Shown here one piece after another: positions 25,825 through 34,876 of a stretch of 41,887 nt of DNA. This DNA comes from Nitrospirales bacterium (GTDB lineage: Bacteria > Nitrospirota > Nitrospiria > Nitrospirales > UBA8639): assembly GCA_029261355.1 (NCBI GenBank), contig JAJDBM010000044.1, forward strand, positions 1-41,887, in the 5' to 3' direction. The notes below the pieces were generated by a model. The model was given only the letters and a program-made list of their open reading frames with translations. It made no database searches and was not told where the DNA came from. A program made the position numbers and the translations under genes. Within the stretch, counting starts at the first letter, position 1; every line of letters begins with the position of its first letter.

Positions 25825-27049
25825 GCCACCATCCCCCAACCAGTTCAGTCACTTGTTGAAAAGATGAATCAGATGGTGATTTGCATAATTCCCCCTCTCC
25901 CAAAGTAGTGAGGCCCTCTATTTCTGAACAAAGATGTTGGAGACTTCGTAGAAACCCAAATCGATGTGAGCGACCAAGACTATAAGGTTCTCCAGAATTG
26001 GCAGCCGCGATTAATTTCTTTTCATATGGGAAAACATGATCAAATTGACGGAGTAAACGTTCTTCAATGTCAGATGGGCTCAGATTGCCAGTAAAGGATG
26101 GGTAGTTTTGATTGAGAACCAGACGTTGTTTTTCTTTTGGAATTCCCAAGTTTTGGAGAATAGGAAGTAATTTTGACGTCGCAATAACATTTGGTGCCGT
26201 ACCTTGCATGACGAGATACACAAGGTCTGAAAGGTCCAACACCGACAAGGCAATATTGTCGAGAATGGGAAACGTATCAATAATGACATAATCAAAAGCC
26301 CGACGAGCTAAATTGAGAATCCGATACATCGACTCTCCATCTACTTCTGCTCCCTCGACGGCATCACTGGGTGCGGCTAGTACATGCAAACCAGATTGAT
26401 GACCAATGGTTAATTGTCGAAGCATGGTTTCATCAAGACGACCCTTTTCCCGAACCGCATCAATTAATGACGTCGAAGACGTAATATCCAACATCACCGT
26501 ACAGACCCCAAATTGGACCGATGCATCAATCAACAACACCCGCCCAGGATGAGACGAAGCGAGTAAACTTGCCACGTTGACGGCTAAGGTGGATTTCCCG
26601 ACTCCACCTTTATTCCCCATGAACGAGACAATTTCCCCCAAAACTGACGGCTTGGCAGAACATGGGGACTCTAATCGATCAAGTAATTGCCTGAGTTCAG
26701 TGCTGGATAGGGGATGCCGTAGAAAATCATGAACATTTGAACGAATAGCTTCGATCACGACTGAACTTTCAGAATCGATCTGACCTGGTCGATACATGGC
26801 AGCCACGATAGTCTCAGGGTGCATCTGATGAATCTCTTGAGCAAATTGTTTAAGGCCATTAAAATCACTATCCATATCAACGCAAATAAGGTGAGGTTGG
26901 CGATTGACAGACAGCTCCCCAGCACGTCTGTAATCCGTGGCATAGGTAGTCACACAATGTCGACTTGTTATGCCTTGTAGGGCCGCCTCAAACTCCATTG
27001 GTAGCCCCTCATCCTCACCAACCACGACAATTTGCACATTCTTCTCCAT
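25817..27049 (-). CDS. tadZ: Tad pilus localisation ATPase TadZ/CpaE
   Basis: A 410-aa protein. Residues 1-125 form a degenerate receiver-like domain (VVVGEDEGLPMEFEAALQG; PHLICVDMDSDFNGLKQFAQ), and residues 135-400 a MinD/ParA-type ATPase with deviant Walker A FMGNKGGVGKSTLAVNVASL, FDYVIIDTFPILD as Walker B and LVLNQNYP. TadZ places the Tad apparatus at its cell pole or site. AGGAG lies seven bases before ATG. The 3' end overlaps tadA. Gene order Z-A-B-C is that of a Tad operon core. Confidence 0.9.
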   Translation of the reverse strand: MEKNVQIVVVGEDEGLPMEFEAALQGITSRHCVTTYATDYRRAGELSVNRQPHLICVDMDSDFNGLKQFAQEIHQMHPETIVAAMYRPGQIDSESSVVIEAIRSNVHDFLRHPLSSTELRQLLDRLESPCSAKPSVLGEIVSFMGNKGGVGKSTLAVNVASLLASSHPGRVLLIDASVQFGVCTVMLDITSSTSLIDAVREKGRLDETMLRQLTIGHQSGLHVLAAPSDAVEGAEVDGESMYRILNLARRAFDYVIIDTFPILDNIALSVLDLSDLVYLVMQGTAPNVIATSKLLPILQNLGIPKEKQRLVLNQNYPSFTGNLSPSDIEERLLRQFDHVFPYEKKLIAAANSGEPYSLGRSHRFGFLRSLQHLCSEIEGLTTLGEGELCKSPSDSSFQQVTELVGGWWRG

Positions 27050-27057
27050 ATTGGCTC

Positions 27058-27486
27058 CTATGAAATGATAATGGGAGAGAGCAAGATTCCCCGCACTCTT
27101 GGATTGATTGAGAAGATTTGAAAAAATGCTTCTTGTTTTAACTGTGAAAACTCTCTCGTCAGTTGCGTGGAGACATTAAAATCGGAAAAGCCTGTCTTTT
27201 TTATGACGGGGGATGTCTGGAAAAGCCTTCGATTAATATCCACATGTCCAAATCCAACAACAGACTCATCGATCCAGACCAGTTGAATGATTGCCTCATG
27301 GCCAGAGAGGTCAACCTCCGACTTCCTATGAGGCCTAGGACGGTGAAACCCATCTCCACGATAGCTCGCACCTTGACTCATCTGATCAAACCTCTGATCG
27401 TTCACATATATTTCACAATGCGAACCCAACATTCCAAAGGCTCTCAGTTCGACCAACAGGATGTCCGAAAATTCTTGTTTACGCAC
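27058..27486 (-). CDS. unknown protein upstream of tadZ
   Basis: A 142-aa frame with GTG start and normal amino-acid balance, ending eight bases before tadZ; the tadZ ribosome binding site overlaps its stop region. No family is recognised. It has no signal peptide or membrane segment, and does not look like TadE, RcpA or RcpC, which often precede tadZ. Reading: IYVNDQRFDQMSQGASYRG, EAIIQLVWIDESVVGFGHVD, NVSTQLTREFSQLKQEAFFQ. An opposite-strand frame of 109 codons over the same bases looks less protein-like. Likely the first gene of the tad operon. Confidence 0.5.
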   Translation of the reverse strand: MRKQEFSDILLVELRAFGMLGSHCEIYVNDQRFDQMSQGASYRGDGFHRPRPHRKSEVDLSGHEAIIQLVWIDESVVGFGHVDINRRLFQTSPVIKKTGFSDFNVSTQLTREFSQLKQEAFFQIFSINPRVRGILLSPIIIS

Positions 27487-27930
27487 TCATAGTAAGACTC
27501 CAGACATTGAGAAATGCTTGGGATTTGATAATCCCGCCAACTCTACTGACATAGCTTTGGGGCAACGGTCTACAGTGGCACCTATGGATGTCACATGCAT
27601 AAACTTCAATCTTTATGCCAAAGGAAACGCGTGAAGTTCACGTAAAAACAAACAGACGTAACTGCGCACAACCAACAAGAAGTAAACCCACCAGGCAAAT
27701 ATTACCTTCCGACTAGGCAAGGTTTGTCAGCGTAGAGAAATCTCCACTCCCCACACCAAAGAGTCGTTAAGATCAAGCAAGGAACAGAGGGGTCTCAAAA
27801 CTTGAGATTGATCGTCGCTCTAAACATTTACGGAGATTCATATACGAACCGAGAAAGAGTAGAGGAGCTATCGTTTCTAGATACATCGATTTGAGCCGTC
27901 CGTCATTCTGGACATGTGGAAGGTCTCTCC
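27487..27930. other. divergent intergenic region with small hairpins
   Basis: The gap holds several stem-loops: GGGATT-TGAT-AATCCC (27520-27535), GCATAAA-N8-TTTATGC (27597-27618) and CGTGAA-G-TTCACG near 27630. Together they could form a structured leader for the tad operon or its divergent neighbour. I could not fit them to a known riboswitch. No gene is seen. Confidence 0.4.
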
Positions 27931-28500
27931 ATGAATACTCCATTAGTGAAATGGGCGATACTTTTCATGATCATCGTATTAGCACAGCATTTTGTATTTA
28001 CACATGTGGCCTATGATGCGGTGAAAATTTTTGATATCAAACAGATCCTTTCCGCCCTGGACTTTACTCAAACAAAGGACCGTGGAACACATGAAATCAT
28101 TGAAGGAGAAATCAGTATTCCGCTTACGAAAAAACGTGGCGCATGGCTCGTTGAAATTGAATTCAATGATTTATATGAAGCCACATTAATTGTTGATACT
28201 GGAGCAAGCATCACCGCACTCTCCGAAGATCTCGCTTTTGACATAGGGCTCACTCCAGATCCTCGCTACGACCCCGCCTCCTTCAAAACGGCAAACGGAA
28301 ATACCCATGCGTGGCTGACACACATTCAGACGGTTCGCGTTGGTGAGGCATCCATGAAGAACCTCAGGGTCGCGATCATAGATTTCTCAAATCATTCCGC
28401 AGATAGCATCAGTGGATTATTAGGCCTCAACTTTCTTGATCAATTTGATTGGCGACTGGATCAAGAACATGAAACTCTGCTTCTTCAATCAAAGTCCTAG
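27931..28500 (+). CDS. membrane-anchored retropepsin-like aspartic protease
   Basis: A 189-aa protein with an N-terminal membrane segment (WAILFMIIVLAQHFVF, residues 8-23). The rest is a single retropepsin fold: LIVDTGASITALSEDLAFDI with the catalytic Asp 89 in DTGA, then VRVGEASMKNLRVAIIDF and SGLLGLNFLDQFDWRLD, the 'hydrophobic-Gly-Leu' flap-end motif of TIGR02281/gag-asp family proteases. It should be a homodimeric periplasmic protease; substrate unknown. ATG 27931 is chosen (GGAAGG nine bases upstream) over the earlier GTG 27916. Confidence 0.85.
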   Translation: MNTPLVKWAILFMIIVLAQHFVFTHVAYDAVKIFDIKQILSALDFTQTKDRGTHEIIEGEISIPLTKKRGAWLVEIEFNDLYEATLIVDTGASITALSEDLAFDIGLTPDPRYDPASFKTANGNTHAWLTHIQTVRVGEASMKNLRVAIIDFSNHSADSISGLLGLNFLDQFDWRLDQEHETLLLQSKS

Positions 28501-28704
28501 CCTAGACCACAGACTCAGATGCTCCCACCCCGCCTAGAAAACGTTTAAGGCCATTTCGCGTCATAATCCAGCATACATCTTCCAGATAGAAGCAAAAACA
28601 ACAATAAGAAGCCTGGGAACGGCGGAATTCTTGACAATTCTAGAAGACTCTATGGTAATAGTACTTGGAAGCTATTTATTCACAATTACCCATGAATACC
28701 CACT
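28501..28704. other. intergenic stretch
   Basis: Contains only a candidate promoter at 28631-28659 for the next gene. Confidence 0.4.
28631..28659 (+). promoter_or_regulatory. candidate sigma-70 promoter
   Basis: TTGACA (28631-28636), 17-bp spacer, GGTAAT (28654-28659), about 45 bp ahead of the GGCT-like gene. The -35 is perfect; the -10 matches at four of six bases. Confidence 0.5.
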
Positions 28705-29148
28705 ATGAAATTCTTCATATACTCAGACAATTTAAATCCTACCCAGTTGAAACGACGCGCTCCAGAACACAAATTTCTCTATAATGCCTACCTACAGGAT
28801 CACACCATCGAATTCAGCCGATGGTCATCTCAATGGCGTGGTGGATTAGCCACCATTACTCCGTCTCAAGGTGAGCGAGTGTGGGGTGTGGTAATTGAAA
28901 TAACAGAAGAAGATCTCAAAGAGTTAGATAAATTTGAAGGGGATCTGCCAGAAGGTGCCTTTCGACATTTAGAAGTCAATGTCGTGAGTGAAGACGAACA
29001 AAAAGAATTGGTAAACACCCATGTCGCCCATCCCATTGGAAAATTTAAGGCCAAAGACCATTACCTCGATTGGGTCATTGCCGGAGTACGGCATTGGAAA
29101 CTTCCAGATGAATGCTTAGAAATGTGGCAACTCTTCCGCCCCCAGTAA
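28705..29148 (+). CDS. gamma-glutamylcyclotransferase-like protein
   Basis: A 147-aa GGCT/AIG2-fold protein. It opens MKFFIYSDNLNPTQLKRRAP, the 'YGSNL' nucleotide- or substrate-loop with YSDNL in its place, followed by W-RGGLATITPS, VWGVVIEITEEDL and LDKFEG, where the Glu of 'DxxEG' is the general acid/base of the family. Members cyclise gamma-glutamyl amines to 5-oxoproline or act on related substrates. Which amide it acts on cannot be told. No good ribosome binding site; promoter proposed at 28631. Confidence 0.78.
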   Translation: MKFFIYSDNLNPTQLKRRAPEHKFLYNAYLQDHTIEFSRWSSQWRGGLATITPSQGERVWGVVIEITEEDLKELDKFEGDLPEGAFRHLEVNVVSEDEQKELVNTHVAHPIGKFKAKDHYLDWVIAGVRHWKLPDECLEMWQLFRPQ

Positions 29149-29254
29149 GACCTCTAATTCGCTACAACTTCCTTTGTCACAATTGCCTGAATTCAAACGG
29201 TGAGAAAACCACGACAATCATTAATGTACCAGATAAATCAAGGAGGACTTCTAC

Positions 29255-29581
29255 ATGCCAAAACCTAAATATCATATTCTAGTCTGCACAAATTCACGGC
29301 CACCCGGCCACCCCAAACCATCGTGTGGAGCATCTGGCTCCCAAAACCTTCTCATGGCTCTCAATATGGGATTGATTGAACGAGGCGTTCAACCTGGCGA
29401 AGTTCTGGTCACAGGCTCAACCTGCCTTGGCCCATGTGAACAAGGCCCAACGGTTGTCGTATACCCAGACGGCACCTGGTATTCGCAAGTGAAAGAAACC
29501 GATGTGGCCAAAATTCTTGATGAGCACATCAAGGGTGGTCAACCTGTGGCAGACCTGAAGCCTGATGCCGTCTGGGGATAA
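29255..29581 (+). CDS. thioredoxin-like 2Fe-2S ferredoxin
   Basis: A 108-aa ferredoxin of the thioredoxin-like family. The cluster ligands are Cys 11, Cys 24, Cys 57 and Cys 61: VCTNSRPPGH, PSCGASGSQNL and GSTCLGPCEQGPTVVVYPDG TWY are all family landmarks. It carries single electrons; partners are often hydrogenases, dehydrogenases or nitrogen-fixation enzymes, none of which is adjacent. AAGGAGG nine bases before ATG is the strongest ribosome binding site in the window. The stop lies 19 bases before moaB. Confidence 0.93.
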   Translation: MPKPKYHILVCTNSRPPGHPKPSCGASGSQNLLMALNMGLIERGVQPGEVLVTGSTCLGPCEQGPTVVVYPDGTWYSQVKETDVAKILDEHIKGGQPVADLKPDAVWG

Positions 29582-29600
29582 AACAAGAGTTTGTACCGCC

Positions 29601-30155
29601 ATGTCTGAACATACTCATACGTCAAGTCCAGCAGAGGGACAGCAACCGCGACCATCTCACCTTGAACATAAGGACCATGGACCGCAAGATATTGGGTGCA
29701 TGGTCATTACGTGTAGCGACACACGTACCCCAGAAACCGACACCAGTGGCCAACTGATTCAACAACTGCTTGATCAACGCCGTCATCGCCTTGCGGCTTA
29801 TCATCTTATTAAGGATGAACCAACAGAAATCCAGCAGCTACTCAAAGACGCTGCTGGGAATAAAGCTGTTGAGGTCGTATTGATTAACGGAGGAACAGGC
29901 ATTTCGAGGAGAGATGCCACATTCGAAGCCGTTGATGCACTTATTGAAAAACGACTCGATGGATTTGGCGAGATCTTTCGGTACCTGAGTTACAAAGAAA
30001 TTGGGTCACCAGCCATGCTGAGCCGAGCCACAGCTGGTCTCTATAAAGGAAAAGTTATTTTCTCAATTCCTGGGTCACGAGGGGCCGTCCAATTAGCTAT
30101 GGAAGAACTCATCCTCCCAGAAATAGGACATATTGTTGGAGAAATGAGAAAATAG
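29601..30155 (+). CDS. moaB: molybdenum cofactor biosynthesis protein MoaB/MogA family
   Basis: A 184-aa protein of the MoCF_biosynth fold. VITCSDTRTPETDTSGQLIQ is the N-terminal molybdopterin-binding strand, VVLINGGTGISRRDATFEAV the 'GGTGxxxRD' signature, and SIPGSRGAVQLAMEELILPE the 'PGxxxA' end. In the Moco pathway it adenylates or holds molybdopterin. Start ATG 29601 is chosen; the frame opens earlier inside the ferredoxin gene. The first 30 residues are His/Pro-rich and unusual. No other moa genes are near. Confidence 0.9.
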   Translation: MSEHTHTSSPAEGQQPRPSHLEHKDHGPQDIGCMVITCSDTRTPETDTSGQLIQQLLDQRRHRLAAYHLIKDEPTEIQQLLKDAAGNKAVEVVLINGGTGISRRDATFEAVDALIEKRLDGFGEIFRYLSYKEIGSPAMLSRATAGLYKGKVIFSIPGSRGAVQLAMEELILPEIGHIVGEMRK

Positions 30156-30187
30156 TACTAGAACATTGAAACCAACGCCTATCCCTG

Positions 30188-31120
30188 TCAGTAGAGCAGC
30201 TTCCCTTCTGCGACCATCACCACCTGCCCGCCAACTTTCACTGATTGGATCATATCATCATCAGAAAAAACATGAATGAGGATTCGCGAGGGTCGATCAA
30301 TTTCATACCCTTGCTCGGCAATAATATCTGTCGTTGGCCTCACCTCCACAACCCCGTTCTTCACTAAATACGCGCCAAGTGCCCCACTGGCACTTCCTGT
30401 TGCAGGGTCTTCATCAATGCCAATAGGCCTCGCAAACATTCGAGTATGGACCGTAGAGAAGTCTTCAACAGTCATCGTGCTATAGGGCATGATACCGTTG
30501 GCCCCAAAACGATGACAAATATCCACAATCGCACCATGCTCAGGAACGATAGACTTGACAGCAGTCAACGTTCGAAGGGGAACGATCATAACTGGGAGGC
30601 CCGTGGAGACAACTTCAATGGGAAACTGTTGCGAACAGATGGATGTATTCTTAATGCCTAGCGCTTGAGCAATATCAAAATGATCTTCGACTCGGTCAAT
30701 AGTTTCAATGAATTGGGGTTGAGGCTGTGACATGATAACTTGATCAATGACTCCACTGAGCACATAGAGTTCTGCCGAAAACACGCCAATATTACATTCA
30801 TATTGAACGCGTGTAATCGGCTCTTCCATTGTAAGATGATTGAGCATACCCAACACATAACATGTCCCCAAGACCGGATGACCTGCAAATGGAATCTCAT
30901 GCGTTGGAGTAAATATACGTAGCTTGAAATGCGCCTTTGACTCTGTCGGAGGTCGAACAAATACCGTCTCGGAAAGATTCATCTCTCGAGCGATCTTCTG
31001 AAACTCGCGGTTCGAAAGATCTGGAGCTTGAGGGAAAATGGCGACAGGGTTTCCGCCAAATGCGACATCGGTAAATACGTCAGCTTGATAAAAAGAAAGA
31101 GAGCGACTTGATTCGTCCAT
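30188..31120 (-). CDS. PhzF-family isomerase/epimerase
   Basis: A 310-aa protein of the PhzF (diaminopimelate epimerase-like) fold. Signatures: QADVFTDVAFGGNPVAIFP, MNLSETVFV with the catalytic Glu, IFTPTHEIPFAGHPVLGTCY, and DEDPATGSASGALGAYLV near the C-terminus. PhzF itself isomerises dihydro-hydroxyanthranilate in phenazine synthesis, but most relatives stand alone, as here, and have unknown substrates. It converges with moaB with 32 bp between. Start by family N-terminus; ribosome binding site weak. Confidence 0.9.
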   Translation of the reverse strand: MDESSRSLSFYQADVFTDVAFGGNPVAIFPQAPDLSNREFQKIAREMNLSETVFVRPPTESKAHFKLRIFTPTHEIPFAGHPVLGTCYVLGMLNHLTMEEPITRVQYECNIGVFSAELYVLSGVIDQVIMSQPQPQFIETIDRVEDHFDIAQALGIKNTSICSQQFPIEVVSTGLPVMIVPLRTLTAVKSIVPEHGAIVDICHRFGANGIMPYSTMTVEDFSTVHTRMFARPIGIDEDPATGSASGALGAYLVKNGVVEVRPTTDIIAEQGYEIDRPSRILIHVFSDDDMIQSVKVGGQVVMVAEGKLLY

Positions 31121-31204
31121 CTTGGACCAGGGGGAATTAAGTGAATACTAGGCCTCGGGGGTCAACATGCACATAGCATCGCCTGAGAGATGGTCACATC
31201 ACAA

Positions 31205-32443
31205 TTAGGCAGAAAGCGACAACGTTTCATAGGATTGTGCTACAGGATTTCTGACATAATCCTCAACAAAATTATTTAAACTCCCACTTCGATACAGACG
31301 AGTATTGGCAAATTTTGTATTAATCTTATGTAAAACCTTCACTTTGACTTTTGTCTTTTTGACAAACTCATCTAAGGTCACACCCGTAATATCAATTTGT
31401 CCACCCCGACCTGACTCCATAACAGACTTCGGAATATGAATGGTCTTTTCGTTGGTCAGACGTTTGGCAATATCTTCAAATGTTAGCAAAACGGTACAGT
31501 CGGAATCACCGCCAAGCATGGCATTGGGTACATACAAAAACTTCGCACGTTTTTTCCGAAAGATATTTAAAATTTTATAGACACTCCCCGCCATCACAAC
31601 GGAATCTTTCTTTTCGAGTTCAAGAGAATCAAATAGACTCACAATACGCTTTCTATTCAGAAAGGCTGTGACATAGGCCTCAGTATGTATCGTCGTCAGG
31701 TTTGGAAGTCCAGCATCATAGATGCGTTCAGCTTCGACTCCCAGATGTCGACGCCCTTGACGCATGAGATCCGACGTCGAGTCTTTCAACCCACGAACTG
31801 GGGTCAGACATCCCATCCATAACACACATTTCTGATTAATTTTTGAAATCGTTTCAGCATCTTTCGACATGGTATGCTCATCAAAAGAATAAAAGTTGGC
31901 AGACGAAACAGCAGGGCCATCCAAGACCTTCATGAGATGCTTAAAGGAAGGTGCATGGGGCATGAGTTGCTTCCGGTACTCGCCAAGTGTAATGACCGAT
32001 AATTCAAAGTTAATACGTCCAGGATATCGTTCGGCTAATTGATGAATCTTTGGGACATGGACAAATCCCACAGTAAAGAATTGAATTTTCTTATCCGTAT
32101 ATGTCAAAAAGTCCTCAACCCATTCCATTGCTTTGGGATGCAAAAAAAGGTCAGTCCATTCCATGTATTCATTCCCACCAAGACACCAATATTGTAAGGG
32201 ATTCGTAGTCTTCGTGTTGAGGTAATTCATAATGAAGTCCCAATCACCTTGAGTCGTCATTGGCGGCTCTAAGGTTTCACGATAGGAATGGTCAATTTCA
32301 TAGCAAAACTCACATTTCACTGGACAATTCTTCCCAAGGCTGATTGGAATTTTCCCTGAGTCCATTTCCCGCCGTAGGACTTCGCGATAGTCCTTTCCTT
32401 CAAGCACTTTGGTTTGTTCCAGCATTGGGATCGTTCGGTTCAT
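31205..32443 (-). CDS. radical SAM protein, unknown substrate
   Basis: A 412-aa radical SAM enzyme. The canonical CxxxCxxC is CPVKCEFC (Cys 40, 44, 47), followed by YEIDHSYRETLEPP. It has no SPASM or TRAM tail; further Cys residues occur at KCVLWMGC and GDSDC. The C-terminal third (AMLGGDSDCTVLLTFEDIAK) faintly resembles the DUF512-containing radical SAM proteins. It does not align with the two tandem enzymes next to it. AAAGG seven bases before ATG. Likely acts with the neighbouring radical SAM genes on one product. Confidence 0.85.
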   Translation of the reverse strand: MNRTIPMLEQTKVLEGKDYREVLRREMDSGKIPISLGKNCPVKCEFCYEIDHSYRETLEPPMTTQGDWDFIMNYLNTKTTNPLQYWCLGGNEYMEWTDLFLHPKAMEWVEDFLTYTDKKIQFFTVGFVHVPKIHQLAERYPGRINFELSVITLGEYRKQLMPHAPSFKHLMKVLDGPAVSSANFYSFDEHTMSKDAETISKINQKCVLWMGCLTPVRGLKDSTSDLMRQGRRHLGVEAERIYDAGLPNLTTIHTEAYVTAFLNRKRIVSLFDSLELEKKDSVVMAGSVYKILNIFRKKRAKFLYVPNAMLGGDSDCTVLLTFEDIAKRLTNEKTIHIPKSVMESGRGGQIDITGVTLDEFVKKTKVKVKVLHKINTKFANTRLYRSGSLNNFVEDYVRNPVAQSYETLSLSA

Positions 32444-32553
32444 CTCATTACCTTTACTCGTCCAACGTCATCCGTTGATAAGAATTGACAGTTCAGAAGT
32501 GAGTTTGACAGACTTTCGCATGGCCTTAACCATCTTGACCCTAGAGGATTCAC

Positions 32554-32787
32554 ATGAAGACCGATGTATTAGAAAAAGCCACAGCTCTCTTTGAACTACC
32601 AGAAGACTATGACATCGAAAGCCTCAGTGCACGTTACAAAAAATTGCTATATACCTGGCATCCGGCTCGCTATGCCAGCCTCACCAACAATCCTCGAAAG
32701 TACATGGAAATGTATAAAAAAGGCGAGACAAAAACAAAAGAGATACATGACCACTATAAGATCCTTCTCGAAAAACTGGAGAAATAA
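32554..32787 (+). CDS. small J-domain-like protein with HPA instead of HPD
   Basis: A 77-aa protein made almost wholly of a degenerate J domain: FELPEDYDIESLSARYKKLL (helices I-II), then WHPARYAS with His 36, Pro 37 and Ala 38 where canonical J domains have HPD, then KEIHDHYKILLEKLEK (helix IV-like). Loss of the Asp normally prevents Hsp70 stimulation, so it may act as an adaptor. GAGGA lies seven bases before ATG. It is encoded on the opposite strand between radical SAM genes. AlphaFold-type comparison would settle the fold. Confidence 0.7.
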   Translation: MKTDVLEKATALFELPEDYDIESLSARYKKLLYTWHPARYASLTNNPRKYMEMYKKGETKTKEIHDHYKILLEKLEK

Positions 32788-32885
32788 GGAGTCATTGAGG
32801 AAAAGAGTGAGATGAGAGAGAATGACGACACAGACAACCCATCGAAAGGGTGCCGCTTAAGGTTCTCCTCGTCTTATCACATCGC

Positions 32886-34853
32886 CTAGGGCGTTGCATG
32901 ACTGACCACACGGCTCATGCCAGCTTCCCCTTCTTTTTCAGACGACTCGACTTTTGCCATGGGCCAGGTAATGAGACCTTGTACGCCATCTGTCCGAGGA
33001 ACTTCTTGTCCGACTTTAGTCGCATAAATTTGTGGAAGATAATTTGAGCCATATTTCGAAATATACAAAAAGACATGTTCCCTGGCATTCACCCGAACGG
33101 CCCAGGGCTCAAAGTCATTTTTATAAAACTCTTCACACAGCTCCATGGCATCACGACAGCTAACCCCGGTAGAGTCATTCAACGTATAGTAATAATCTAA
33201 TGGCAAATCATACTCGTCTTGCTTGTGAATGGTAATCCCAAATTTCTCAGGATTACGTACCATTGGTGTGTGGCGGTAGGCCACAAAATAAAAAAGCTCG
33301 GTTGAGTGGATGAACCGTTTATTGTCAAGGAGAAATTGCCTGGTTTCCTCAGCTTCATCTCGAGATTCACCAGGAAATCCATAAAATGCCATCACATGAT
33401 TCCAGATTCCTGCCTTTGCCGCTTCTTTTAAGTTATTTTCAATGACACTTTTCTTGGCATGTTTATCCATGAGTTCAAGAACCCGCTCATTCGCTGACTC
33501 CATGCCATAGTAAAGAGTGCAACAACCTGCCTTTACGGCTTGCTTCCAAACTTCAGGATCTTGCAGTGATTCTTCAAAGCGAATGAGTGTCGTCCACTTT
33601 ATTCCGACTTCCTGCTCGATCAGCAATTGCGATACTTTTTTAAAGAGCGATGGAGGATAGGACTCGTCAGCAAATAGAAAATGCTCAGCTTGATATCTTT
33701 CTTTAAGGGCAGCGACCTCGCGAACCACATCAGCAGCCGGCTTACCACGATATTGATCAAAGTACCCTTGTCCGTGATCGCAAAATGTACATTTCCCCCA
33801 GTAACAGCCTCGCGTCGCTAAATACGGAAGGATACGGACAGGAACAAAGTACGTATCTAGAGGCAATCCCTCAAAATCAGGAAGGGGTAACGAGGTCGTT
33901 TTTTCAGTATAGACTTCTTCATTGACTTGAATTTTTTCACCATCCTGATACATTAAATTCGGAACGGCCTTCCACTCACGCTCACCAGCCAAGGCTTCCA
34001 ATAGCCACAGCAAGGCATGCTCACCTTCATACAGAATCGCTGAATCAAAGAGCGAGGTAAAAAATTCTTTTTGTTTCGGAATTTCTTCTTGAAGACGAGT
34101 AATCACATTTCCACCAACGGTCACGTGGATATGCGGAAATGCCGCTTTAATCATTTTACAGAAAGTTAATCCAGCCATCAGTTGCATCTGCGTGCCAATA
34201 GAAATACCCACAACTTCAGGCTGCTCCTTGCTCACAGCGGGGAGAACTAACTGCTGACAGACATCTCGGTAAACATTCACTTGCTCGTCATCGAGACAGG
34301 CAAACACTTCCTTGGCTACTCCAGATCTATACCCTAAATTACTTTCCATTGGATAGAAAACAAGAGACGCAGGATAGTAGGCGGCTGAGATATAATGCAT
34401 CACTTCCCTAAACACATTCAGCGCAGACTCTAACTTCTCGGCATCGTAGAAATCTTCACCGCGTGTCACAAACTTGGCATGCTCCACACGATCAACTAAA
34501 TCCATCACATCAACATCAGCCTTAGACTCTAAATACGCAAGTTGGGATTGTTCCTGTTCCGTGAGTCCTGGTCCAGACTGCTCCTTCCCTTTCAGAGCCT
34601 TTCGCTGTTGATCCATCCTGATATTCACCCAAATCAGGAACGTATCACTAAAGAACCAATCATACATTTCAATATTGATGTCTTTCTGAATCACTTCATG
34701 ACCATGTTCCCGGAGCACAGCTGTCAAACTGGGCAAAGCCAAATAGGGTGCGGTTGGCACCCATTCTGGCGGAAAGAGCAACATGGTCTTAAATTTCCTC
34801 TTAGACTCAGGAGGAAGAGCGGGTGTGTCGACATGTATTAAAGCAGATGACAT
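32886..34853 (-). CDS. B12-type radical SAM protein, copy 2
   Basis: A 655-aa protein. Residues 20-290 form a cobalamin-binding-like Rossmann region (LLFPPEWVPTAPYLALPSLT; VGISIGTQMQLMAGLTFCKM; HIHVTVGGNVITRL), with no DxHxxG motif. The radical SAM core follows with LATRGCYWGKCTFCDHG: the three Cys (350, 355, 358) are spaced Cx4Cx2C. HFLFADESYPPSLF, TLYYGMESANERVLELMDK and AFYGFPGESRDEAEETRQFL are further core motifs. About 50 residues shorter relatives are adjacent: copy 1 ends 24 bp upstream. AGGA eight bases before ATG. Substrate unknown; alkyl transfer or methylation is possible. Confidence 0.88.
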   Translation of the reverse strand: MSSALIHVDTPALPPESKRKFKTMLLFPPEWVPTAPYLALPSLTAVLREHGHEVIQKDINIEMYDWFFSDTFLIWVNIRMDQQRKALKGKEQSGPGLTEQEQSQLAYLESKADVDVMDLVDRVEHAKFVTRGEDFYDAEKLESALNVFREVMHYISAAYYPASLVFYPMESNLGYRSGVAKEVFACLDDEQVNVYRDVCQQLVLPAVSKEQPEVVGISIGTQMQLMAGLTFCKMIKAAFPHIHVTVGGNVITRLQEEIPKQKEFFTSLFDSAILYEGEHALLWLLEALAGEREWKAVPNLMYQDGEKIQVNEEVYTEKTTSLPLPDFEGLPLDTYFVPVRILPYLATRGCYWGKCTFCDHGQGYFDQYRGKPAADVVREVAALKERYQAEHFLFADESYPPSLFKKVSQLLIEQEVGIKWTTLIRFEESLQDPEVWKQAVKAGCCTLYYGMESANERVLELMDKHAKKSVIENNLKEAAKAGIWNHVMAFYGFPGESRDEAEETRQFLLDNKRFIHSTELFYFVAYRHTPMVRNPEKFGITIHKQDEYDLPLDYYYTLNDSTGVSCRDAMELCEEFYKNDFEPWAVRVNAREHVFLYISKYGSNYLPQIYATKVGQEVPRTDGVQGLITWPMAKVESSEKEGEAGMSRVVSHATP

Positions 34854-34876
34854 AGTGGCATTCCTGACATAATATT

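Noticed and set aside
27531-27640. Cyclic di-GMP (GEMM-I) or cobalamin riboswitch before the tad operon
   Set aside because: Isolated words such as CCAAAGC and GCCACTG occur, but the paired order and the GGCAAA and GGGACGCAAAGC cores are absent on both strands.
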